From: Spinactinospora alkalitolerans
GTDB taxonomy: Bacteria; Actinomycetota; Actinomycetes; Streptosporangiales; Streptosporangiaceae
Length of the DNA stretch: 64,000 nt
Direction of reading: 5' to 3'
Assembly (NCBI RefSeq): GCF_013408795.1
Contig: NZ_JACCCC010000001.1
Span: forward strand, 1,612,001 to 1,676,000
Under the pieces are notes generated by a model. The model was not told the DNA's origin and did no database searches. It saw only the letters and a program-made list of their open reading frames with translations. Below are positions 55,799 through 64,000 of the stretch, piece after piece; position 1 is the stretch's first letter; each line of letters starts with the position of its first letter. Both the position numbers and the translations under genes were made by a program.

Positions 55799-55871
55799 GG
55801 GGCTATGGCGCAGTTGGTAGCGCGCTTCCATGGCATGGAAGAGGTCTGGGGTTCGAATCCCCATAGCTCCA
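55799..55871 (+). tRNA. tRNA-Ala(GGC), copy 1
   Basis: A 73-nt cloverleaf: acceptor GGGGCTA/TAGCTCC with one G-T pair, anticodon stem CTTCC/GGAAG around ATGGCAT (anticodon GGC), and T-arm GGGGTTCGAATCCCC. CCA is not encoded. Confidence 0.95.
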
Positions 55872-55884
55872 CAGCGGATTCAAG

Positions 55885-55916
55885 GGCCGCCCCTGCACAC
55901 AGGGGCGGCCTTTTTT
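55885..55916 (+). terminator. Intrinsic terminator after tRNA-Ala copy 1
   Basis: GGCCGCCCCTG / CAGGGGCGGCC with a 4-nt loop, directly followed by six T. It is one of the few classical U-tract terminators in this window. Confidence 0.9.
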
Positions 55917-56121
55917 GCGGCGGTTCTCTCGCCGATCTCGGCCTTGTCGGGGTTATCGCAACGTTTTCAGGACCCACAAGGTCAAGGTCGCTGGGAATGC
56001 GCCGGATCGCGGGTCGGGGCTGAGGCGGGACTGCGGCGGCGCGGTCGGTCAAGGCGTGAAAGTCCTTGTGCGCACTGGTCAGAGCACTCGCCGATGTCAT
56101 GTAGAGTTGTACTCGCAGCAA

Positions 56122-56194
56122 GGGGCTATGGCGCAGTTGGTAGCGCGCTTCCATGGCATGGAAGAGGTCTGGGGTTCGAATCCCCATAGCTCCA
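56122..56194 (+). tRNA. tRNA-Ala(GGC), copy 2
   Basis: Identical in all 73 positions to copy 1 at 55799-55871, 250 bp downstream, with unrelated flanks. The terminator between the copies means it needs its own promoter; TAGAGT (56102-56107) is a possible -10. Confidence 0.95.
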
Positions 56195-56286
56195 CGAGCC
56201 AGCCCGCGCTGGTCGGTGGCCTTCGGTCACCTTCCGCGCGGGCCGCTGTGTTTTCCGGGGGGCGACCCCCGAGCCCCCGAGGAACG

Positions 56287-56318
56287 AAATCCCGCATCCG
56301 GTCGGATGCGGGATTTTT
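56287..56318 (+). terminator. Intrinsic terminator after tRNA-Ala copy 2
   Basis: AAATCCCGCATCC (56287-56299) / GGATGCGGGATTT (56304-56316), 4-nt loop, then TT. Confidence 0.85.
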
Positions 56319-56762
56319 CGTGCGCGGCTCCGGCGCGGTGCGTGGTCAGTGCGTCCCGCTCCGTTGTCCTGGCCGGTTACGGCCAGGCGGTAAACCTCAA
56401 CCGGCGACCGGGTGAGGAAGCGAGGGTCTTCTCCGCGAACATCCACTGACCAGCGGCGATGCCGATGTCCTGCGACGCTGCTCGGCGACCGCTCCGGGAG
56501 GCCTCACCGTCCGTGTCGCGAATGTGGCGATTCATGGCTTCTGTGAAATGAGCGCGGAATGTAGGTTGATTCCATCTCCTGGCGAATCGTGTGGCGATTC
56601 GCGTCCTGAGGCGCACGGGCAGTGGCACCCTCATCGGTTCCCGTGCCGCGACCGGTCCATCCCCTGTTCCCGCTTGGATCTCTCCGCCCCCGCTCGGCCT
56701 GCGCGGACAGCCCCGTGATCCGTGCCCAGGACATCCGACGAGTAGACAAGCAGAGGTCGACC
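56319..56762. other. 444-bp upstream region of the sortase-anchored protein gene
   Basis: No gene seen. It holds a CCTGGCCG (56368-56375) / CGGCCAGG (56380-56387) hairpin and two related sites, GCGAATGTGGCGATTC (56518-56533) and a longer one at 56582-56602 with arms GCGAATCG / CGATTCGC. These share GTGGCGATTC and may be operators for the gene downstream. Confidence 0.5.
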
Positions 56763-57908
56763 TTGACTCCGATATCCCCCGCCGCCCCCACCCGAGTGTT
56801 CGCCCGGCGCCTGGCGGCCTCCGGCGGCGTGTTCGCCGCGGCCGGCGCGCTCACGCTCGCCGCCGCGGCGCCGGCCCAGGCCGACCCCTCGGCCCCCGGG
56901 ACCGGCGGCGCGCACTACGCCAACGCCCGCATCGCCACCGACGAGTTCTGCCTCAGCGCGCCCCCCGTCGGCGATGTCAGCACCGACCGCGCCGACGGCG
57001 ACGCCTCGGCGGACTGGTCCAGCGGCGGCGGCGCGCAGAACTGGGGCGACTCCCGCGCTCCCGAGTCCGCGGAGAGCTCGGTGACCCGCACCGGCGACGA
57101 GCTCACCGCCACCGCGTCGATCGCCGGTGTGTCCTACAGCGGGCTCTGCGACGGCGGGAGCGGGGAGGACCTCCTCACCACCCTGGACGAGACCGCGCAG
57201 ACCGAGATCCTCGAACTGGGCTCCGCCACGTCCACCTCCACCTGGACCGCTGACGCGGGCGCGTCGACCAGCATCGAGGTCGAGGGCCTGAAGGTCCTGG
57301 GCGAGAGCGTCGAGTTCCAGGGCGGTTCCTGGAGCGAGACCTTCGAGTTCACCGACGCCACGGTCGAGGTCGTCGCCACCAAGCACTCCGCCGAGCTCGA
57401 GGAGAACGGCGCCGACCACGTCACCACGGCCAACTCCTGGCTGCTGGTGCAGTTCAACGTCACGCCCGCCGAAGGCGAGTACTTCGAGCACCGCCTGGAC
57501 TTCGCCACGACCGGCGTCTTCAGCGACAAGGACGTCACCGGCGACGGCGACGGCGATGGCGACGGTGACGGTGACGGCGATGGCGACGGTGACGGCGACA
57601 ACGGCGGCGGCGACCCGAGCACCCCGCCCGGCGACGGCGACGGCGACGGCGGCGGTGACCCGAGCACCCCGCCCGGCGACGGCGACAACGGCGACGGCGG
57701 CGGTGACGGCGACGACAAGCCCGCTCCGCCCGCGGACGACAACGGCGAGGACGGCGACGCCGACGGCGGTCTGCCCGTCACCGGCGCCGCGCTCGGCGGT
57801 CTGATCGCCGCCGCGGTGGTCGCCGTCGGCGGTGGCGGCGCCGCGATGTACCTGTCGCGCCGCCGCCGGTCCGCGTCGGCTGACACCGGCGCCGACGAGA
57901 CCTCCTGA
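56763..57908 (+). CDS. LPVTG-type sortase-anchored surface protein with Gly-Asp repeat stalk
   Basis: A 381-residue protein with a signal peptide (cleavage near AQA-DPSAP, about 41) and an Ala/Ser/Thr/Glu-rich globular domain (about 45-255, two Cys). A Gly-Asp/Pro-Ser-Thr repeat region follows (about 260-330). The C-terminal sorting signal is LPVTG (337-341), a hydrophobic helix and an RRRR tail, so sortase should join it to peptidoglycan. A sortase gene is not in the window. TTG 56763 (AGAGG upstream) places the signal peptide correctly; the frame is open further upstream from 56622, but that would bury the signal. Confidence 0.82.
   Translation: MTPISPAAPTRVFARRLAASGGVFAAAGALTLAAAAPAQADPSAPGTGGAHYANARIATDEFCLSAPPVGDVSTDRADGDASADWSSGGGAQNWGDSRAPESAESSVTRTGDELTATASIAGVSYSGLCDGGSGEDLLTTLDETAQTEILELGSATSTSTWTADAGASTSIEVEGLKVLGESVEFQGGSWSETFEFTDATVEVVATKHSAELEENGADHVTTANSWLLVQFNVTPAEGEYFEHRLDFATTGVFSDKDVTGDGDGDGDGDGDGDGDGDGDNGGGDPSTPPGDGDGDGGGDPSTPPGDGDNGDGGGDGDDKPAPPADDNGEDGDADGGLPVTGAALGGLIAAAVVAVGGGGAAMYLSRRRRSASADTGADETS
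57540..57720 (+). repeat. Coding Gly-Asp microsatellite
   Basis: Tandem GGCGAC-like hexamers (Gly-Asp) followed by two copies of a PSTPPGDGD-encoding unit and further Gly/Asp codons. In-frame length changes are likely between strains. Confidence 0.85.
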
Positions 57909-57931
57909 CGGCGGTCTTCGGCATCCGGTCA

Positions 57932-57965
57932 GCGGGGCCCCACCGATCGATCGGCGGGGCCCCGC
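57932..57965 (+). terminator. Terminator after the surface protein gene
   Basis: GCGGGGCCCC (57932-57941) / GGGGCCCCGC (57956-57965), with an inner CCGATCGATCGG palindrome in the loop. Confidence 0.75.
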
Positions 57966-58083
57966 CCGCGTTCGCCCGGCGGCTCGCGGAGGCCGTCGCC
58001 GCGGCGTCGGCGCCGATGTCTGCCGCGCCGCTCTTCGGGGCATGACCACCGCCGACGGCGATCACGCGAGGAGAGGAAAGACC

Positions 58084-58869
58084 ATGTCGCTGACCCTGGG
58101 CGGGGGCCCACTGGCCGCGGACGCCCCCACGACGGTGAACTACGCCCTCGACGCGCCCCGGCACGCGCTCTTCATGCACCCGTTCCCGCGGCGGGTGCGG
58201 GCGGTGATCGGCGGGCGCACGGTGCTGGACTCCGAACGGGGCGGCCTGGTCCACGAGACCGGGCTGCTGCCGGTGCTGTACGTGCCGATCGAGGACATCG
58301 CGCAGGACCTGCTCACTCCGAGCGGCCACACCACCCACTGCCCGTACAAGGGCGACGCGGCCTACTGGAACGTCGCGGTGGACGGCGCGGTCGCGGAGAA
58401 CGCCGTGTGGGCCTATCCGGAGCCCGTGCCCGAGGCCGCCTGGCTGCGCGGGTTCGCGGCGATGTACTGGGACGCGGCCGACGCATGGTACGACGAGGAG
58501 GAGCAGGTCGAGGGCCACCTGCGCGACCCCTTCCACCGGGTCGACGTCCGCCGGTCGGCCAGGCGGGTGCTGGTGCGGCTGGGGGACGAGGAGATCGCGC
58601 TGACCGACCATCCGAGGGTCCTTTCCGAGACCGGCCTGCCCAATCGCCACTACCTCCCGCTCGAAGGGGTCCGGGGCGAGCTGCTGGTCCCCAGCGAGAA
58701 GCGGACGTACTGCCCGTACAAGGGACAGGCCTTCTACTGGCACCTGCGCGTGGGGGACCGCGAGGTGGCCGACGCCGCCTGGTCCTACCCCGATCCGCTC
58801 AAGGACGCCCAGAACGTCCGCGAGTACCTGTGCTTCCTGCACGACGAGCTGACCGTCACGGTGGAGTGA
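58084..58869 (+). CDS. DUF427 domain protein (two copies)
   Basis: A 261-residue protein with two DUF427 units (about 25-120 and 150-250). Each has the pattern VxxGGxTVLDSERxxLVxETGLxxxxYxP... and THCPYKGDAAYW or TYCPYKGQAFYW, ending in a WxYPxP segment. The fold is a small beta-barrel; the role is unknown. The ATG has GAGGAGAGGAAAG upstream. It looks monocistronic. Confidence 0.87.
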   Translation: MSLTLGGGPLAADAPTTVNYALDAPRHALFMHPFPRRVRAVIGGRTVLDSERGGLVHETGLLPVLYVPIEDIAQDLLTPSGHTTHCPYKGDAAYWNVAVDGAVAENAVWAYPEPVPEAAWLRGFAAMYWDAADAWYDEEEQVEGHLRDPFHRVDVRRSARRVLVRLGDEEIALTDHPRVLSETGLPNRHYLPLEGVRGELLVPSEKRTYCPYKGQAFYWHLRVGDREVADAAWSYPDPLKDAQNVREYLCFLHDELTVTVE

Positions 58870-58959
58870 CCGGGGCCGGCGCGGCGGCGCGGCCGCGCCG
58901 CACGAGCGGCTGTGGACAACGGTCCCCGCCCGGTTCCGCGGACCGGTACTGTCACATGC

Positions 58960-61041
58960 GTGGCTGATCTCCCGGACGTCGACGAACTACTGGACGCCGC
59001 GGTGCGCGCCCTCGGCGGGGCGCGGCGCGACGGGCAGGTGGCGATGGCCCAAGCGGTCGACGCCGCCATCGACATCGAGGAACACCTCGTCGTGCAGGCC
59101 GGCACCGGCACCGGCAAGTCGCTGGCCTACCTCGTGCCGGCGATCCGGCACGCCATGGCCAACGACACCACGGTCGTGGTCTCCACCGCGACCATCGCGC
59201 TGCAGCGCCAGCTCATCGACCGCGACCTGCCCCGGCTGGCCGCCGCGCTGGCGCCGCTGCTCCGGCGCGAGCCCACGTTCGCCATCCTCAAGGGGCGGCG
59301 CAACTACCTGTGCCGGCACCGGTTGCAGACCGCGGCCGACGCCGAGCCCGACGAGGTCGAACTGTTCGACCCCCGCGCGCTGTCCTCGCTGGGCCGGCAG
59401 GTCCAGCGGTTGCACGAGTGGGCCGAGGAGACCGTCACCGGCGACCGGGACGAACTCGTGCCCGGCGTCGGCGACCTCGCCTGGCGGCAGGTCTCGGTCG
59501 CGGCCAACGAGTGCGTGGGCGCCGCGGCCTGCCCGTTCGGCGTCGAATGCTTCGCCGAGCAGGCGCGGGCCGAGGCCGGCGGCGTCGACGTCGTGGTGAC
59601 CAACCACGCGCTGCTCGCCATCGACGCCATGCAGAGCTACCAGATCCTGCCCGAGCACCGCGTGCTGCTGGTCGACGAGGCCCACGAGCTCGTCGACCGG
59701 GTGACATCGGCGGCCAGCGGCGCGCTGACCGAGCGGGCGGTCGCGACCGCGGCCAAGCGCGCGGCCCGCCTGTGCGAGGTCGAGCTGACCGAGCGCCTCG
59801 GCGAGACCGCCGACGGACTCGCGCTGATCTTCACCGACGCCGAGCCGGGACGCGTCGACCACCTGCCCGAGGCGCTGGCCGGCGCCGTGGCGAGCGTCCG
59901 CGACGCCGCGCACGGCTGCATCTCCGCGCTGGGCCCGGAGAACAAGAACGACCCCGAGGCCGCCACCGCGCGCAGGCTCGCGCTGGCCGCGCTGGAGGAG
60001 GTGCACGACACCGCCGTGCGCGTCCTGGAGTCCTTCGAGCCGCCGCTGCGCGACCGGCGCGACGTCGTGTGGCTCACCAAGAGCCCCAAGCAGCCGCCGG
60101 GCCTGCACGTGGCGCCGCTGGCGGTCGGCGGCCTGCTGCGCGAGAAGCTGTTCGGCGACCGCACCACCGTGCTGACCTCGGCCACCCTCGCGCTCGGCGG
60201 ATCGTTCACGACGCTGGCCGTGCAGTGGGGGCTCGGCAGGGAGACGGCGGGCGAGGAGACCCGGCCCCGCCCCGCGGCGGCCGAGGAGGCGGCGGAGGAC
60301 GCGCGCGAGGCAGGGGAGGACGCCGACGACTCCCACACCGCGGCCGGTGAGCCGCGGTGGCGGGGGCTGGACGTCGGTTCGCCCTTCGATCACGCCCGCA
60401 GCGGGATCCTCTACGTCGCCAAGCACTTGCCGCCGCCCGGTCGCGACGGGCTCGACCAGCGCTACCTGGACGAGATCGCCGGGCTGATCGAGGCCGCCGG
60501 CGGCCGCACGCTGGGGCTGTTCTCCTCGATGCGGGCCGCGGCGCAGGCCGCCGAGGATCTGCGCGAGCGCCTCGACCACCCGATCCTGTGCCAGGGCGAC
60601 GACTCCACCGGCCAGTTGGTCGGGGAGTTCGCCGAGGACGAGCGCTCCTGCCTGTTCGGCACGCTGTCGCTGTGGCAGGGGGTCGACGTCCCGGGGGCGT
60701 CGCTGCAACTGGTGATCGTGGACCGCATCCCGTTCCCGCGCCCCGACGACCCGCTGTCCTCGGCCCGCCAGCGGGCGGTGGGCGCGCACGGCGGCAACGG
60801 CTTCATGTCGGTGGCGGCGACCCACGCCGCGCTGCTGCTCGCCCAGGGGACGGGGCGGCTGCTGCGCGCCATGGACGATCGGGGTGTGGTGGCGGTGCTC
60901 GACCCGCGCCTGGCCACCGCGCGTTACGGGGGGTTCCTGCGGGCCTCTCTGCCGCCCTACTGGGGGACCACCGACCCCGAGGTGGCCCGCGCCGCGCTGC
61001 GTCGGCTCGACGCCGCCGCGCCGGTGGGCAGCGCGGTCTGA
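58960..61041 (+). CDS. DinG/XPD-like iron-sulfur ATP-dependent DNA helicase
   Basis: A 693-residue superfamily 2 helicase. It has the Q/Walker A region VQAGTGTGKSLAYL (GTGTGKS, about 47-53) and iron-sulfur cysteines in NYLCRH, NECVG, ACPFG and VECFAE. The DEAH box VDEAHE and C-terminal motifs (GTLSLWQGVDVPG, QGTGRLLR) follow. It probably unwinds D-loops, R-loops or forked DNA in repair. I start at GTG 58960, which gives the conserved N terminus ADLPDVDELLDAAV. No SD is seen and TACTGT lies 8 nt upstream, so it may be leaderless. An in-frame GTG at 58912 is less likely. Confidence 0.9.
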   Translation: MADLPDVDELLDAAVRALGGARRDGQVAMAQAVDAAIDIEEHLVVQAGTGTGKSLAYLVPAIRHAMANDTTVVVSTATIALQRQLIDRDLPRLAAALAPLLRREPTFAILKGRRNYLCRHRLQTAADAEPDEVELFDPRALSSLGRQVQRLHEWAEETVTGDRDELVPGVGDLAWRQVSVAANECVGAAACPFGVECFAEQARAEAGGVDVVVTNHALLAIDAMQSYQILPEHRVLLVDEAHELVDRVTSAASGALTERAVATAAKRAARLCEVELTERLGETADGLALIFTDAEPGRVDHLPEALAGAVASVRDAAHGCISALGPENKNDPEAATARRLALAALEEVHDTAVRVLESFEPPLRDRRDVVWLTKSPKQPPGLHVAPLAVGGLLREKLFGDRTTVLTSATLALGGSFTTLAVQWGLGRETAGEETRPRPAAAEEAAEDAREAGEDADDSHTAAGEPRWRGLDVGSPFDHARSGILYVAKHLPPPGRDGLDQRYLDEIAGLIEAAGGRTLGLFSSMRAAAQAAEDLRERLDHPILCQGDDSTGQLVGEFAEDERSCLFGTLSLWQGVDVPGASLQLVIVDRIPFPRPDDPLSSARQRAVGAHGGNGFMSVAATHAALLLAQGTGRLLRAMDDRGVVAVLDPRLATARYGGFLRASLPPYWGTTDPEVARAALRRLDAAAPVGSAV

Positions 61042-61074
61042 CACGGCGCCGCGCCGTACCGGCCTGCCCGGCGG

Positions 61075-61599
61075 CTAGCGGCGCAGCCGGTAGCCGAAGA
61101 GCCGGACCGCGTAGCCGGGGGACTCGTCGTCGGCGGGGTGGATGTACCAGCGGTCGTCGTGGTCGCCGATCGACAGCTCGTTCCACATGAGGTCGATGAG
61201 CTTCAGCCGCGCCACGACCGAGGCGTTGGGGTCGAGCACGATGGCGTAGGAGTGGTCGGTGAGCCGCTGGGTGACCATTCCCACCGGCTGGCCGTCCCAG
61301 ATCGCCGGTACGGGGGCGTGGCCGATCTCGACCCCGCACAGCCGCATCTGCTCGATCTCCTCGTCCAGGGCCTCGGCGGCCAGGGCGTCGTCCAGCTTCA
61401 GGGCGTCTTCGAGCTCGTCGCGGTCGTCGTCGGTGCGCAGGTAGGCGTGGTAGGTGCGGTGGCCGCACGGTCGGCACAACCGCCAGACAACGCACCTCGC
61501 AAGGCCGTAGGCCGATTGCGCCTCTCCTATGCCGCGGTAGGCGCTGACCCTGCGGATCGCGCCGCAATCGCAGCACAGAGCGGTGAGCTCCTGTTTCAT
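61075..61599 (-). CDS. Conserved hypothetical zinc-ribbon protein
   Basis: A 174-residue protein with CCDCG near the N terminus (about 9-13) and CRPCGH (about 42-47), forming a possible zinc ribbon. An acidic helical middle and a C-terminal domain with WYIHPADDESPGYAVRLFG follow. I recognise actinobacterial relatives by look but no assigned function. It is convergent with the helicase gene (33 nt between stops). An SD-like GGAGGGGG precedes the ATG. Confidence 0.72.
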   Translation of the reverse strand: MKQELTALCCDCGAIRRVSAYRGIGEAQSAYGLARCVVWRLCRPCGHRTYHAYLRTDDDRDELEDALKLDDALAAEALDEEIEQMRLCGVEIGHAPVPAIWDGQPVGMVTQRLTDHSYAIVLDPNASVVARLKLIDLMWNELSIGDHDDRWYIHPADDESPGYAVRLFGYRLRR

Positions 61600-61812
61600 C
61601 GTGGCAGTCCCCCTCCCAGGCGAGTATGCGATGGGAACCCTCCATTAGGGAACCGGTTCGGTGAAGGAGTTCCTGCAAACTGTCGTCATCAATGCCCAAA
61701 AAGATCTACGTACGGCCGGAATGGCCTGTCTGTTTCCTCCCAAACGCGGACTCGGGATGATATAGGACGCATCGGGCGCCGGGGCGGGGTCGGCTCCCAG
61801 GCCAGGGCGTTG

Positions 61813-63030
61813 TCAGGCGTTGTCGGCGACGGTCGTGGAGTCGTCGGAGGCCGAATCGCCGTCGGTTTCGGCGTCCCGCCGTGCGGCCGGCTCAGGTTTG
61901 GGTTTCGCGTCGTCCGGATCGGCGTCGAGCAGCGGGTGCTCTTCGACCCTGTAGCGCTTGATGTAGATGCTGAGGAAGGTCTGCAGGCTGGCCCCCGCGG
62001 GCAGCGCGAGCAGCGCGCCGGGTGCGCCCAGGATCGCGGCGCCGGCGATGACCGAGGCGAACGCCACCGCGGGGTGCATGTCGAGGGTCCTGGCCGTGAT
62101 GCGCGGCTGCAGCACGTAGTTCTCGAACTGCTGGTAGACGGTGATGAAGACGAGGATCCAGATGGCCGGCCACGGGCCCTCCATCAGCGCGACCAGCACC
62201 GGGACCACGCCGCCGATGTAGGTGCCCACCGTCGGGATGAACTGCGAGAGAACCCCGACCCACAGCGCCAGCGCGAACGCGAACGGGATGTCCAGCACGG
62301 TCAGCGCCAGGTAGTGCGCCGCGGCGCAGATCAGCGCGAGCAGGGCGCGGGAGTAGATGTAGCCGCCGGTCTTGTCGATGGCGATCTCCCAGGCGCGCAG
62401 CACCTCGCGCTGGGTGCGCGGCGGCAGCACCGAGCAGATGGTGCGGCGGAACCGCGGGCCGTCGGCGCACAGATAGAACGTGAACAGCGCGATCGTCAGC
62501 CCGTTGAACAGCAGGACCAGCACGGTCGTCCCCGCGCCCCACAGGTTCCCGGCCAGGCTGGAGGCGTACTGCTCGATGAGCCCGCTGGCGCTGGAGATCT
62601 CGCTCAGCAGGTTGGTGGGCGAGAAGTCGGTGTTGAACGTGGCGTTGATCCAGCGCAGCACCGCGCGGGTCATCGCGGGAAGCTCGTCGACGAAATCGAC
62701 GACCTGGCTGACCAGCATCGACCCCAGCACGGTGAAGAAGGAGGCGACCATGACGAACACGAGCAGCATGACCGCGCCGGTGGCGAGCCCGCGCGGCCAG
62801 CGGTGCCGGTGCAGCCAGTTGACGGCCGGTTCCAGCGCGAGCGCGAGGAACAGCGAGATCAGCAGCAGCACGAGCAGGTCCTGCAACTGGACGAAGAGCC
62901 ACCAGGCGATGCCGAAGGCCGCAATGGTCCACACGGCCAGCATCATCGCCCTGGGCAGCCAGGAGGGCATGCCGTTCTTGGCGGGGGAGGGCCGCCGCTG
63001 GGCCGTCCGCTCGTTCTTGGAAGCGCTCAT
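61813..63030 (-). CDS. AI-2E (PerM) family membrane protein
   Basis: A 405-residue protein with about eight hydrophobic segments and the family features LVLLLISLFLALALEPAVNWL, SQFIPTVGTYIGGVVPVLVAL and QQFENYVLQPRITARTLDMHPAV. Members have been described as autoinducer-2 exporters or Na+/H+ antiporters; the substrate cannot be told here. The C-terminal about 55 residues are polar and acidic. The preceding small gene (63088-63441) is on the same strand, 57 nt upstream. Confidence 0.9.
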   Translation of the reverse strand: MSASKNERTAQRRPSPAKNGMPSWLPRAMMLAVWTIAAFGIAWWLFVQLQDLLVLLLISLFLALALEPAVNWLHRHRWPRGLATGAVMLLVFVMVASFFTVLGSMLVSQVVDFVDELPAMTRAVLRWINATFNTDFSPTNLLSEISSASGLIEQYASSLAGNLWGAGTTVLVLLFNGLTIALFTFYLCADGPRFRRTICSVLPPRTQREVLRAWEIAIDKTGGYIYSRALLALICAAAHYLALTVLDIPFAFALALWVGVLSQFIPTVGTYIGGVVPVLVALMEGPWPAIWILVFITVYQQFENYVLQPRITARTLDMHPAVAFASVIAGAAILGAPGALLALPAGASLQTFLSIYIKRYRVEEHPLLDADPDDAKPKPEPAARRDAETDGDSASDDSTTVADNA

Positions 63031-63087
63031 GGGGCGCCGGGACTTCCTTCTGCTCGGGGCACGCCTGGACGGCCGTTCCGCCCCGGC

Positions 63088-63441
63088 TCAGTCCTCCAGG
63101 GACAGACCTCGTTTGTTGCGCGCCGTCCACTCGCGCATGCGCTTGGGATAACCGACGATCTCAACATCGTAGGCCGGGGCCGCAAGGTTGTGCGCGACCT
63201 TCTTTATGACCTCGGGGGCACCCACCCGCCGCCGGATCCACTCACCGTCGGTGGCCACCGCGACGGCCGTGGTGCCGGTGGCGAACGTCTCGGGCTCGAC
63301 GTAGAACTCCACGCCCACGCGGCTCTTGGCGAACTCGATGAGCGCGGTGATGTCGGTGTCGTCGGCGTGGCGGTCGAAGCGGTTCTTCCCGCCCTTGCGT
63401 CGTCGCACCTTCCGGAGGCCGAATCGGTCTCGCCAACCCAT
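63088..63441 (-). CDS. Small conserved hypothetical protein
   Basis: A 117-residue basic protein starting MGWRDRFGLRKVRRRKGGK, with a compact alpha/beta part (DDTDITALIEFAKSRVGVEFYVEPETF, then GEWIRRRVGAPEVIKKVAHNLA). No known motif was identified. A longer frame (to 63990) extends upstream but lacks plausible content. TATAGA on the minus strand (63513-63508) could be its -10. It is probably transcribed with the AI-2E family gene. Confidence 0.7.
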   Translation of the reverse strand: MGWRDRFGLRKVRRRKGGKNRFDRHADDTDITALIEFAKSRVGVEFYVEPETFATGTTAVAVATDGEWIRRRVGAPEVIKKVAHNLAAPAYDVEIVGYPKRMREWTARNKRGLSLED

Positions 63442-63606
63442 GTCCGCAGCGCTCCCATTCCTCAGCGTGGCAACCGTTCCCGTGTGATCCCCCCGGTTCT
63501 TCCGAAGTCTATAGGCAGGCGCGAGGGCGACTTTTTCGCGTTTCCCGTACGCGAGCGTAATCACGCTGCTACTTTCGGTGTCTGCGCGCACGAAGGGGGC
63601 GGGTTC

Positions 63607-64000
63607 ATGACGCTGTGGACATGGGTGGGCGAAACGGCGCAGAAGCTGCGGGCCGACGGACACGACGAGCTCGCCGAATCGGTGGTCCGGATGCCGCGGT
63701 TGGCGGCCGAGGGGGACACCGCCCGGCTCCGGGCCGAGATGCCCGCGGCGCTGCGCGCCGCGCGCGGCGCCGAAGGGGCCGCGTGGCTGGAGAACTACCT
63801 GCGGCACTGGCCCGTCGCCGCGCGGGTGGGCGACCGCAAGGAGGGCACCGCGGCCCTGGCCGACGCCGAGGCGCGGCTGCGCGGCGCGCACGCGCAGGGT
63901 CCCGCGGCGTCGGGCGGCACGTGCCCGCCGGCGGCCTGCGCGGCGGAGAACGTCCTGAACTGCTACGCCAACATCGACGGCCCCGGTCACGCGGTGGACC
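63607..64000 (+). CDS. Hypothetical protein, cut by the window end
   Basis: An open frame from ATG 63607 (MTLWTWVGETAQKLRADG) that is still open at 64000 (131 residues seen). It is Ala/Arg/Glu-rich and helical with a Cys pair (GGTCPPAACAAENVLNCYANID) near the edge; the helices suggest a TPR-like or similar repeat protein. AAGGGGGCGGG lies about 6-16 nt upstream. It is divergent from the small gene at 63441. No function can be given from this part. Confidence 0.7.
   Translation, partial: MTLWTWVGETAQKLRADGHDELAESVVRMPRLAAEGDTARLRAEMPAALRAARGAEGAAWLENYLRHWPVAARVGDRKEGTAALADAEARLRGAHAQGPAASGGTCPPAACAAENVLNCYANIDGPGHAVD

Noticed and set aside
56097-56297. Minus-strand ORFs across both tRNA-Ala genes (peptide WGFEPQTSSMPWKR)
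   Set aside because: This peptide is the well-known antisense translation of a tRNA-Ala gene; the same ORF appears over both copies only because the tRNAs are identical.
57540-57720. Tandem repeats considered as a CRISPR or regulatory array
   Set aside because: They are in-frame Gly-Asp codons inside a surface protein gene, with no spacer structure. No CRISPR array was seen anywhere in the window.

Overview
This is a high-GC Gram-positive (Actinomycetota) chromosome segment. The evidence is the GC-rich third codon positions, frequent GTG/TTG starts, mreBCD-mrdA-rodA next to RNase E/rplU/rpmA/obg/proBA/nadD/rsfS, two clpP genes followed by clpX, an actinobacterial integrative and conjugative element (AICE), and DUF4233 behind folC. 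A Nocardiopsaceae-like relative is my guess from general gene content; no rRNA is present to place it.

Left edge (1-4592): the right end of an AICE (FtsK-like transfer ATPase, RepSA-like initiator, excisionase, tyrosine integrase), ending at the 3' end of tRNA-Gly(TCC). Then tRNA-Pro(TGG), trigger factor, clpP1-clpP2 and clpX (4.7-9.5 kb), a protein-quality block with a candidate ClgR box before clpP1.

9.6-16.2 kb is a block I would not expect between clpX and folC (valS is often here in relatives and is absent): a PIN/RHH toxin-antitoxin pair, a PepSY lipoprotein-histidine kinase-response regulator operon with a divergent anchored protein, and a divergent DUF305 lipoprotein / LVIVD-repeat secreted protein pair.

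16.3-37.6 kb is core: folC-DUF4233, ndk, mreB-mreC-mreD-mrdA-rodA (cell elongation), the TIGR03960/TIGR03936 radical-SAM pair, rne, rplU-rpmA-obgE, proB and proA. proB and proA are split by a frameshifted AbiEi/DUF559-like gene lying between inverted copies of a ~50-bp palindromic repeat; a third copy lies at 55.6 kb.

37.7-53.4 kb is an accessory island before nadD: a CBS-domain protein, a seven-gene minus-strand 'ebo' metabolite-traffic operon (inositol-phosphate-synthase-like protein, UbiA-type EboC, TIM-barrel isomerase, EboA, TatD-type EboB, EboE, phosphatase-like EboF) with a clear promoter and operator-like inverted repeats, then divergently a Tat-exported sugar isomerase-like protein, a PQQ-dependent sugar dehydrogenase/PKD/CBM exoprotein, a secreted beta-solenoid protein, a ROK regulator and an M48 protease. 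The ebo operon is the most interesting system here: a membrane prenyltransferase, an NAD-dependent inositol-phosphate synthase homologue and several metal-dependent barrel or hydrolase enzymes, consistent with making or exporting an unidentified small metabolite.

53.5-64 kb: nadD-rsfS-histidine phosphatase, two identical tRNA-Ala(GGC) genes, an LPVTG sortase-anchored protein with a Gly-Asp repeat stalk, DUF427, a DinG-like iron-sulfur helicase, a zinc-ribbon protein, an AI-2E family membrane protein, a small conserved protein, and a gene cut by the window end.
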